Origin: Pavlovales sp. CCMP2436
Lineage: Eukaryota; Haptophyta; Pavlovophyceae; Pavlovales
Reading direction: 5' to 3'
Length of the DNA stretch: 15,119 nt
NCBI GenBank assembly: GCA_026770615.1
Contig: MU631469.1
Span: 252,658 to 267,776 of the forward strand
Below are positions 1 through 5,832 of the stretch, in pieces. The notes beneath the pieces were generated by a model. The model saw only the letters and a list, made by a program, of their open reading frames with translations. It was not told where the DNA came from and did not search any database. Position 1 is the stretch's first letter. Every line of letters begins with the position of its first letter. A program made the translations under genes and the position numbers.

Positions 1-124
1 CCAAGCCAGCGCAGCCGACTAAGGCACGCAGCAGGCAATGGGCGACGCAGCGCTCAGACCAGCACAACATTCAGAACAGTCAGACGCCAGCTTGAATCCC
101 TATCATAAATATATATAAATTTAC
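1..124 (-). repeat. Left arm of a long inverted repeat
   Basis: Read on the minus strand, positions 110 to 1 match 4816-4921 almost base for base (a 3-bp gap, a 1-bp gap and two substitutions over about 110 bp). The inner part, 124 to 66, also matches 5582-5631 apart from a 10-bp TA-rich insertion. The window starts at the outermost shared base, so this copy may extend further left. The two full arms face each other across about 4.8 kb. No transposase is visible between them. Confidence 0.85.
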
Positions 125-216
125 CTTCCGCCATCGTAGCCCCGCTGCTCCCTGTGCTGCGCGAGCGTGCAGCTGCAACTGCGCCCCCCGAGGGGGGCGC
201 TGCCTGGCTCGCCACC

Positions 217-579
217 ATGATGTTGCTCTTCGCCACCATGCTATTGCTTCTGTCACGTCCTGTGACGGGCGCTATTTCGCGCGGTGGCGAGCAGCACGCG
301 GAGACGCCGCTCAAGGCTACAAAGGCTACGACGACGATGCTGCTTCCTGCGGCCACCGCAGTGTGCGCGCTCGCAGCGGCGCGATACTGTCTACTCGAGG
401 TACTCGCTGGCATCTCTCGACCACCCGTCTCCCTCGGGTCCTCAAGTGGATGTGCTCGCGCGCTGCGGTGGGCGCTGCTGCGCGCGGCGGCGGGCCGCAC
501 GCGGAGACGCCGCTCAAGGCTACCAAGGCTACGACGACGATGCTGCTCCCTGCGGCCGCCGCAGTGTGCGCGCTCGTAG
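217..579 (+). pseudogene. Leader-like open frame ending at a TAG in repeat unit 2
   Basis: An ATG at 217 sits in GCCACCATG, an ideal animal/plant-type start context. It opens a frame whose first 19 residues are strongly hydrophobic (MMLLFATMLLLLSRPVTGA), like a signal peptide. The frame then reads through the 203-bp repeats and stops at TAG 577-579. The same genomic frame is open again from 580 to the Sel1/MYND stop at 1663-1665, so this single stop separates the leader from the zinc-finger region. The sister repeat units have CAG at that position, so the TAG is a C-to-T change private to unit 2. It may be a broken 5' part of the Sel1/MYND gene, a fortuitous frame in repeat DNA, or an exon spliced in a way I cannot resolve. 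Confidence 0.3.
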
Positions 580-1112
580 CGTCGTGATGCTGTCCACTTG
601 AGGTACTCGCTGGCACCTCTCGACCACCTGTCTCGCTCGGGTCCTCAAGTGGATGTGCTTGCGCGCTGCGGTGGGCGCTGCTGCGCGCGGCGGCGGGCCG
701 CACGCGGAGACGCCGCTCAAGGCTACCAGGGCTACGACGACGATGCTGCTTCCTGCGGCCACCGCAGTGTGTGCGCTCGCAGCGTCGCGATGCTGTCCAC
801 TCGAGGTACTCGCTGGCACCTCTCGACCGCCCGTCTCGCTCGGGTCCTCAAGTGGATGTGCTCGCGCGCTGCGGAGGGCGCTGCTGCGCGTGGCGGCGGG
901 CCGCACGCGGAGACGCCGCTCAAGGCTACCAAGGCTACGACGACGATGCTGCTTCCTGTGGCCACCGCACTGTGTGCGCTCGCAGCGTCGCGATGCTGTC
1001 CACTTGAGGTACTCGCTGGCACCTCTCGACCACCCGTCTCGCTCGGGTCCTCAAGTGGATGTGCTCGCGCGCTGCGGAGGGCGCTGCTGCGCGCGGCGGC
1101 GAGACGCCTCTT
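301..1112. repeat. Four-copy 203-bp tandem repeat
   Basis: The string gagacgccgctcaaggcta recurs at 301, 504, 707 and 910, exactly 203 bp apart. A truncated unit follows: gagacgcc recurs at 1101 after 191 bp, because a 12-bp piece (gggccgcacgcg) is missing. Units differ by scattered substitutions. Because 203 is 3n+2, each unit shifts the reading frame, yet nearly every frame on both strands stays open, which explains the many overlapping ORFs here. The array runs directly into the Sel1/MYND coding part. Confidence 0.93.
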
Positions 1113-1665
1113 CCGCCTCGCAGCCGAGCAGGGGTACGCTAAGGCCCAGGTCACTTTCGGGGTATGTTGCGAACATGACAGGGGTGTGCCGCGGGACATT
1201 GGCGAGGCTGCTCGCTATAACCGCCTTGCAGCCGAGCAGGCCGATGGTATGGGCCAGTTCAACCTGAGCCTGCTCCTCCTCCGGGCGGCGGCTGCGGGAA
1301 GGGCGCTGCCTGCCGCGTCGGGAGAGGCCGCTCGATTCCTCGCGCAGGCGGCGCAGCAGACGGAAGACGAGGAGGTACGTCTCAAGGCGCTCGCTGCGCT
1401 CAGCGAGTACGCGCACGATCCCGACGTCGCCAAGGCGTGCTGCGTCGGCTGCGGCAAGACGAGAAAGATCAGGTCGTGCTCCAAGTGCCTCACTGCAAAG
1501 TTTTGTGGCACCGAGTGCGTCCGGCGCATGTGGCCCGTGCACAAGCAGAGCTGCAAGACCTTCGCGGCGGCCCAGGAGGAGACCGCGGTAGCCGCGGACA
1601 GCGGCGCGGACAAGCACGGCGCGGCGCCGGCAGAAGCCGTGCAGCAAGCCTGTTCGTTCAGATAA
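598..1665 (+). CDS. Sel1-repeat / MYND zinc-finger protein, 5' end unresolved
   Basis: The supported part is roughly 1100-1665. It encodes one clear Sel1-like (TPR-related) repeat (LFRLAAEQGYAKAQVTFG, then GVPRDIGEAARYNRLAAEQA), a second degenerate one, and then a MYND zinc finger at 1441-1554. The MYND ligands follow C-x2-C, C-x2-C, C-x3-C and H-x3-C, ending HKQSC. MYND domains bind proline-rich partner peptides and Sel1 repeats are helical protein-binding scaffolds, so this is probably an adaptor. The pairing is common in unicellular algae. The frame is open from 580, but the first part is the 203-bp repeat array and no convincing start exists: 598 is a TTG, in-frame ATGs at 790 and 856 lie inside repeats, and an ATG with a good context at 217 is cut off by TAG 577-579. 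It could be a gene with a decayed 5' end or one with unrecognised introns. Confidence 0.7.
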   Translation: MRYSLAPLDHLSRSGPQVDVLARCGGRCCARRRAARGDAAQGYQGYDDDAASCGHRSVCARSVAMLSTRGTRWHLSTARLARVLKWMCSRAAEGAAARGGGPHAETPLKATKATTTMLLPVATALCALAASRCCPLEVLAGTSRPPVSLGSSSGCARALRRALLRAAARRLFRLAAEQGYAKAQVTFGVCCEHDRGVPRDIGEAARYNRLAAEQADGMGQFNLSLLLLRAAAAGRALPAASGEAARFLAQAAQQTEDEEVRLKALAALSEYAHDPDVAKACCVGCGKTRKIRSCSKCLTAKFCGTECVRRMWPVHKQSCKTFAAAQEETAVAADSGADKHGAAPAEAVQQACSFR

Positions 1666-1838
1666 ATACAATTCAAATCATCGATTATCATCAGCTTTTA
1701 ATATTATAAAGTTCTAACCAACTAGTTATAATTTACATAAAACTAATAGTATTCATGATACTAGTTATACAGCCTGACGTCAACCAAGCCAGTGACTGAA
1801 CAACACCTGTTGAACCATGATAAGCCGCTAAGAGATAC
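1666..1838. other. AT-rich 3' flank of the Sel1/MYND gene
   Basis: This short AT-rich stretch presumably holds the 3' UTR of the Sel1/MYND frame. It contains three near-identical ACTAGTTATA strings, around 1716, 1760 and 1837, and one copy of a dispersed repeat described separately. No coding potential is seen. Confidence 0.5.
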
Positions 1839-1847
1839 TAGTTATAC
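1757..1847 (+). repeat. 57-bp dispersed repeat, copy A, flanked by 14-bp direct repeats
   Basis: Positions 1774-1830 begin CTGACGTC and end GAACCATGATAAGCCGCTA. They match 10213-10272 and 10315-10371. Here the unit is bracketed by two perfect copies of GATACTAGTTATAC (1757-1770 and 1834-1847). That could be a target-site duplication, or a local tandem duplication. No open frame is shared among the copies. Confidence 0.8.
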
Positions 1848-2674
1848 GCGCGTTATTTTGTAATATCCCCCCTTGTCCTTCTGTAGGGGGGGTACATTCG
1901 ACGTTATTTCGGAAAAAAATACACAGGGGGGTACATTCAACGTTATTCGAAGAAATGACAAAGGGGTGGTCATTACGGCCTCTGGAGCGAGGGGGGGTCG
2001 TACACCACCTCGGCGCAGATCGGCGCACGGCGCAGATCGGCGCTCAGCGCACGGCGCTCGGCGCAGATAGGTGCCCGGCGCAGATCTGCGCAGATCTGGG
2101 CTCAGCGCTCGGCTCAGATCTGTGCTTGACGCTCGGCGCTCGGCGCAGATCGGCACGCGGCGCAGATCGGCGCTCGGTCCTTGGCGCTCGGCGCAGATCG
2201 GCGCTCGGCGCACGGCGCAGATTGGCGCAGATCGGCGCGCGGCGTTCGGCGCTCGGCGGCGCGCTTGGCGGGCTCTTGGGGCAGCGGTCAGCGTCTAGGG
2301 GCACAGCGCCGAACGCACAGCACCGACCGCACAGCTCGGCGAAGCGTTCTTGGCGCAGCATTCCCGGCGCAGTGGCCTCCGGGCTGCGTGGTCGGCGCAG
2401 AGCCAACCGCGCGTGGCTGGGTGCAACATAGGGGGAGTACATTCAACTTTATTTGAAGAAAAGTAACGAGGGGGGGGTCATTACGGCCTCAAAGAAAAAA
2501 TAACGAGGGGGGGGTCATTCGCGGCCGCAGGCCGCAAACTCGAACGTAGGGAGGGCACATTCAACGTTCGCGGCCGAAGGCCGCGGGGTAGAGGGGGTAC
2601 GTTCAACATCCTTCCCAAAAGTGCCCACAGAAGGACAAGGGGGGGGGGGTTACAAAATGACGCGCGTATTACTA
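1839..2674. mobile_element. 836-bp element with terminal inverted repeats, non-autonomous
   Basis: The left end from 1839 (TAGTTATACGCGCGTTATTT followed by a T/A stretch, a C run and CTTGTCCTTCTGT) is matched in inverse orientation by the right end, which finishes at 2674. The arms are about 50 bp with few differences. Inside lie same-orientation copies of GTACATTCAACGTTATT at 1892, 1931 and 2437, with degenerate ones at 2555 and 2597. There are also three copies of a G-run followed by GTCATTACGGCCTC or GTCATTCGCGG (around 1962, 2466, 2501). The centre is a minisatellite. No transposase-like frame is present. A third copy of the end lies alone at 14621-14665, so the terminus is a family in this genome. 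Confidence 0.72.
2011..2270. repeat. Degenerate CGGCGCAGAT / CGGCGCTC minisatellite
   Basis: About 260 bp are built from short interchangeable units of 8-10 bp, CGGCGCAGAT and CGGCGCTC or CGGCGCACGG, in no fixed order. The array forms the core of the 836-bp element. It yields Arg/Ala/Ser-rich open frames on both strands, which I regard as products of the repeat rather than genes. Confidence 0.9.
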
Positions 2675-2888
2675 ACTGCATGTCAGTGAGTGCGCTCGAA
2701 TGGGCAGCGCGATCGCCGGACAATTGGTTAATCACGCTGTTGGTGTCACGCATCCGGATTCGAGCCGGCCGGACTGGGCAGCGGCGGGCGGCCGCCGGGC
2801 GTCAAAACCCTACCCGTAGACTGTAATGAAACTAAACCGAGTTAACGCAGGTAACTAGGTTATTCCATTTGCTCGTGGCGGCCTCTGG
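2675..2888. other. Spacer downstream of the PPC/Sfi1-like gene
   Basis: This non-coding stretch lies between the right end of the 836-bp element and the stop of the minus-strand gene at 2889. It contains GTCAGTGAGTG at about 2682-2692, identical to part of the 57-bp dispersed repeat. This may be a relic of another copy or chance. Confidence 0.4.
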
Positions 2889-4706
2889 TCATGCTCTGAC
2901 TGCCAGCCCGCTGCTCGCCACCAAGCTGCAAAGCTCCGCCGCCTGCCGCTCGAGATGCTGCCGCTCGCCGCGCAGCCACGCGTCGGTGCGCGCGGTAGCA
3001 ATTTGCACCGCCTGCACCTGCGCCTGCGCGGCGATCAGCTCGCTCTCGAGCCTTTTCCGAGTCGCCCTCTCCCGCCTCAGCTCACTCTCCAGCCCCCGCC
3101 TCGGCTCGTCCGTGCGACGGCACACGGTGCGCAGCCACACGCTCCACGCCGCGCGGTAGCCCTCGCGCTCGGCGGCCGCCAGCAGCCGCATCGCCGCCTG
3201 GAGCGCGCGTGTCCGCGCCGCGTGCAGCTGCAGCCCCGCCGCGTACACATCGAGCGACGGTCGTGGTATGCTCTCGCTCGGCGGCAGCTTGGCCGGTGGC
3301 GCGGGCGGCGGCTGCGCGGGCTGCGGGACGCAGGCCGCCGCAGCCCGCCAGCGGCCGAGCGCGCAGCCGACGCCCCGAGCAGACCACCCCAGGAGCACAC
3401 CCCGCACGCGCGCGGCCCTGGCCGCCGCCAGCGTACCCTTGAGCCGTGCCGCCAGCTTCTGGTCTAAGAGCCGCTCCTCCCTCTCTTCCTCCCGCGCCCT
3501 CTCCCTCTCCTCCCGCGCCCTCTCCCTCTCGGCCCCGGCCTCGCGGGCGGCTTGCGAGTGGGTGAGGTGGATCGCCCCGTCGCGCCAGCGGCGGAGCGCG
3601 GCCGCTGCGACCACCGCGAGCGTGCAGTCGACCGCCCTCGCCAGCCGGCCCCGACGGAAAAGAGCGCCCGCGCGAGCAGCAATCCGAGCACCGTCACCGT
3701 CGACCACGGCGGCGCTCAGCCAGACGGCGAGCGCGCGGCCGAGCACCAGCGTGTGTTGCAGCTCGAGCAGCGAGAGCAGCGCGCGCGATAGCTGCCGCTG
3801 CTTGAGGCGCTCGTGCGCGTGCAACAGCGCGCGTAGCGAGCCTTCCATCACAGAGCGCGCCGAGGGCTGGGCCCTGCCCCCGCTGTCCCTGGTGCGGGGT
3901 CCCTCGTTGAGCTCCAAGGCCTCGCGTGAACTCATTTTGAGCGCGCGCCTCGCCTGCGCCTCCACACTCTCTCGCGGGCGAGCGAGCACAAGCAGGCGTG
4001 TGGCGCGGCTCGCGCCCTCGAGGCGCCGACCGCTCCGCGCGGAAGGCGCCGGCGACGAGGCGGCGGAGGTGAAGGGGAAGGGGGATGCCGGCCCCGCGAG
4101 TAGCCCGTCGCCGTCCTCCGCCGCGGAGTGGCTGGGCGCGCCCAAGACGTCGGCACGCAGCGTGAAGTGCGCGGACTCGTGCCGCACCCCGTAAAAGTTG
4201 AATACGCCCACGACGAATCCTCGCGCTGTAGCCTGCACGCGCCCCGGCCGCCGGGGCGGCTGCGGCTTCTGCTGCAGCGCAAGCTCAACGCGATGCAGCT
4301 CGAGGCTGGCGTCAAATGCGCGCTCGTCCCAGCAGGTTGCGTCCACAATGGGAACGCGCAGCGGATCGCATGTTGGCACGCAATCTCGGCTTAACATGAG
4401 CAAAGGGTCGCCCGACTCGCGCTCGAGCTCGACGGTGAGCACCGCGCTCGGCCCAAAGAGCGCGAGCGGTACGTCGCACACAAAGTACTGCGTGCATCCC
4501 GGCTCGAGCGCGGACTCGACGATCCCGCCCAGCTCGAGCCGCCCGAACGGTGCGCCCGCGAGGCTGGTGAGCGAACGCCTCTCCATTCCTCCGGTCGTGA
4601 GTGTTCGCCTGTTCTCCATTTCTCCGGTTGTGAGTGCTCGCCTCTCCATTCCTCTGGTCGAAGGAGATTGTCCCCCTTCATAGCTGATGAGCGAGGTCCT
4701 CTCCAT
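2889..4706 (-). CDS. PPC-like domain plus Sfi1-like repeats and coiled coil protein
   Basis: A single 605-residue open frame starts at ATG 4706 and ends at TGA 2889-2891. Residues 1-48 are four degenerate copies of a 10-11 residue motif (MERRALTTG, MENRRTLTTG, MERRSLTS). Residues 71-186 resemble a bacterial-type pre-peptidase C-terminal (PPC) beta-sandwich: QYFVCDVPLA, then a core with SGDPLLML, then VVGVFNFYGVRHESAHFTLR. The rest is helical, with W-centred motifs spaced like Sfi1/centrin-binding repeats: ALAVWLSAA (325), ALRRWRDGA (370), ALGRWRAAA (449) and AAWSVWLRT (519). An Arg/Glu coiled coil spans about 385-415 and a final one 539-595. There is no signal peptide. Sfi1 repeats bind centrin at basal bodies, so a cytoskeletal or basal-body role is possible. 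The domain calls are by eye and the function is unproven. Confidence 0.75.
   Translation of the reverse strand: MERTSLISYEGGQSPSTRGMERRALTTGEMENRRTLTTGGMERRSLTSLAGAPFGRLELGGIVESALEPGCTQYFVCDVPLALFGPSAVLTVELERESGDPLLMLSRDCVPTCDPLRVPIVDATCWDERAFDASLELHRVELALQQKPQPPRRPGRVQATARGFVVGVFNFYGVRHESAHFTLRADVLGAPSHSAAEDGDGLLAGPASPFPFTSAASSPAPSARSGRRLEGASRATRLLVLARPRESVEAQARRALKMSSREALELNEGPRTRDSGGRAQPSARSVMEGSLRALLHAHERLKQRQLSRALLSLLELQHTLVLGRALAVWLSAAVVDGDGARIAARAGALFRRGRLARAVDCTLAVVAAAALRRWRDGAIHLTHSQAAREAGAERERAREERERAREEEREERLLDQKLAARLKGTLAAARAARVRGVLLGWSARGVGCALGRWRAAAACVPQPAQPPPAPPAKLPPSESIPRPSLDVYAAGLQLHAARTRALQAAMRLLAAAEREGYRAAWSVWLRTVCRRTDEPRRGLESELRRERATRKRLESELIAAQAQVQAVQIATARTDAWLRGERQHLERQAAELCSLVASSGLAVRA
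4561..4690 (-). repeat. 30-33 bp coding minisatellite at the 5' end of the PPC/Sfi1-like gene
   Basis: Units such as gtgagtgctcgcctctccat plus ten further bases repeat three to four times with lengths of 30 or 33 bp. They always keep the frame and encode the N-terminal MERRxLTTG motifs. Expansion would change the protein length by 10-11 residues per unit. Confidence 0.75.
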
Positions 4707-5043
4707 TGACCCCCCACGCTAGACTCAGCTCTTGGTTCCTTGTCCGAGCTCCTGGTTCCTTGCTCTTTTCAAGGGAGTTCAAATCCCCCATCGTAATTTT
4801 TTTTTTAAGGATTATATTTATGATGATTCAGCTGGCGTCTGAATGTTCTGAATGTTTTGCTGGTCTGAGCGCTGCGTCGCCCATTGCCTGCTGCGTGCCT
4901 TAGTCGGCTGCGCTGGCTTGGGCGCCACCGCGCGTGCCGATGGATTTCCGGTAGTGTACCCGGGCAAGGGCGTATAACTTGGAGTTTCTAAGTTCATGCT
5001 GACATCTTAAAGCCCCGACGATACGCTATGCGCATTATATGGG
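4707..5043. other. Spacer containing a tRNA-like B box, a T run and the right repeat arm
   Basis: Upstream of the minus-strand gene lie two copies of a short motif (CTTGGTTCCTTG at about 4731 and CCTGGTTCCTTG at about 4751). They are followed by GGGAGTTCAAATCCCCC (4773-4789), which resembles a tRNA T-arm or Pol III B box, then a 10-T run at 4797-4806. The right arm of the inverted repeat follows at once. No acceptor or anticodon stem can be built, so this is not called as a tRNA; a tRNA-derived SINE relic is possible. Confidence 0.35.
4816..4921 (+). repeat. Right arm of the long inverted repeat
   Basis: This is the reverse complement of 1-110 with about 94-95% identity by eye. Read on the plus strand it runs ATTTATGATGATTCAGCTGG to CGCTGGCTTGG. 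Together with the left arm it brackets the Sel1/MYND region, the 836-bp element and the PPC/Sfi1-like gene. Confidence 0.85.
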
Positions 5044-5098
5044 CTAGTTGCGCGTGAGCTTGGCGGCGGCCCAACAGCTAGCAAAGTCGGGCGGATCT

Positions 5099-5205
5099 GG
5101 CTCATCGCGCTTGAGCTTGGCGGCGGCGCGGCGCTCGGGCTCAGCGCGCTTGAGCTTGGCGGCGGCGAGCGCCTCGGGCTCATCGCGCTTGAGCTTGACG
5201 GCCGG
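5099..5205. repeat. 39-bp tandem repeat open on both strands
   Basis: Units start at 5099, 5138 and 5177 (the last partial), with a degenerate copy near 5053. Each contains gcgcttgagcttggcggcgg. As 39 is 13 codons, both strands keep frame. The plus strand reads SRLSLAAA repeats, and the minus strand reads AAAKLKRDEPE repeats within a 67-codon frame (5247 to 5044, ATG to TAG). Neither strand can be shown to be translated here. Confidence 0.85.
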
Positions 5206-5236
5206 CCGCACATCCATCGTGCACCTGAGAGCAACG

Positions 5237-5338
5237 ATGACGTACATGCTAGGGTCGGCGGCGAGCGTGTCGAACGGCTATCAGGCGCCGAGCCCGTCGC
5301 CCGCAGCGGCTGGCGCGGAGCAGGCACTAGACAGCGCC

Positions 5339-5372
<34 letters not shown>

Positions 5373-5518
5373 CGCACGACGGCCTCAGCGAGCTACGCGG
5401 TGAGATACACCGGCTGCAGCAAATGGTCATCATCCACCACAGCAAGATCGAGCAGCTTTTAAAAATTTCATCGTTTATGCAGCATTCGGCTAGACAGCGC
5501 AAACAGTTTAGGGGCTGA
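5237..5518 (+). CDS. Small poly-Q coiled-coil protein, hypothetical
   Basis: The frame starts at the first ATG (5237) and gives 93 residues; the open frame extends further upstream only through the 39-bp repeat from a TTG. Residues 1-34 are Ser/Ala/Pro-rich, 36-45 are ten glutamines encoded by a pure CAG run, and 50-77 form a regular heptad helix with L50, L53, I57, L60, V64, H67, I71 and L74 at alternating 3- and 4-residue spacing. The single polar His67 in the core resembles a dimer or trimer register position. The tail is basic. No family is recognised. The clean heptad argues for a real protein, but no splice or transcript evidence is available, and an alternative minus-strand gene over 5044-5247 cannot be excluded. 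Confidence 0.5.
5342..5371 (+). repeat. (CAG)10 microsatellite
   Basis: Ten perfect CAG triplets encode the poly-Gln tract of the small coiled-coil protein. The run has no interruptions, so its length is likely variable between strains. Confidence 0.95.
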
Positions 5519-5581
5519 GCCATTGCCTCGACAAGGAGATGGCCGACACACCTGCTAGCACCACGGCTCACGCCCCGGGGT

Positions 5582-5631
5582 GGTAAATTTATGATAGGGA
5601 TTCAAGCTGGCGTCTGACTGTTCTGAATGTT
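5582..5631 (+). repeat. Third, partial copy of the inverted-repeat arm
   Basis: The sequence from GGTAAATTTATGATAGGG to TCTGAATGTT is identical to the minus strand of 124-66 apart from a 10-bp TA-rich segment missing here. It is closer to the left arm than to the right arm. After 5631 the similarity stops abruptly. Confidence 0.85.
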
Positions 5632-5832
5632 CATCCAAAGTTACTACAGACGTGTTGCGTAACGTTTGTTGCAAGCAGGTGCAGGTCCGCGGCGAAGCGA
5701 TGCTGTACGCAAGTCAGGCAGCCGGGCTGTATCACGCATTCTCCTACTGCGTTGCAAACGTGGTTGCAAACTGCGTCGCACTTGAAACTTGCTAAAATTG
5801 TGCCACGTCAGCCCACGTCCACGCCCTCCGAA
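5632..5832 (+). promoter_or_regulatory. Upstream region of the STI1-type gene
   Basis: The interval between the repeat fragment and the ATG at 5833 presumably holds the promoter and 5' UTR. It contains GTTGCAAAC twice at about 5751 and 5762 and a related GTTTGTTGCAAG at about 5668. No TATA box is evident. The role of the repeated GTTGCAAAC is unknown. Confidence 0.35.

Noticed and set aside
54..1199. Minus-strand frames of about 125 residues repeated through the 203-bp array
   Set aside because: They recur because the DNA repeats, start at non-ATG or internal repeat ATGs and contain no domain.
1955..2456. Arg/Ala/Ser-rich open frames in the 836-bp element
   Set aside because: They are direct products of the CGGCGCAGAT minisatellite and exist on both strands.
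2735..2765. tRNA T-arm-like ATTCGAGCC
   Set aside because: The stem does not pair at position 53/61 and no acceptor or anticodon arm is present.
3268..4194. Plus-strand Ser/Ala/Arg-rich frame
   Set aside because: It is the antisense of the 605-residue PPC/Sfi1-like gene, is low complexity and has no domain.
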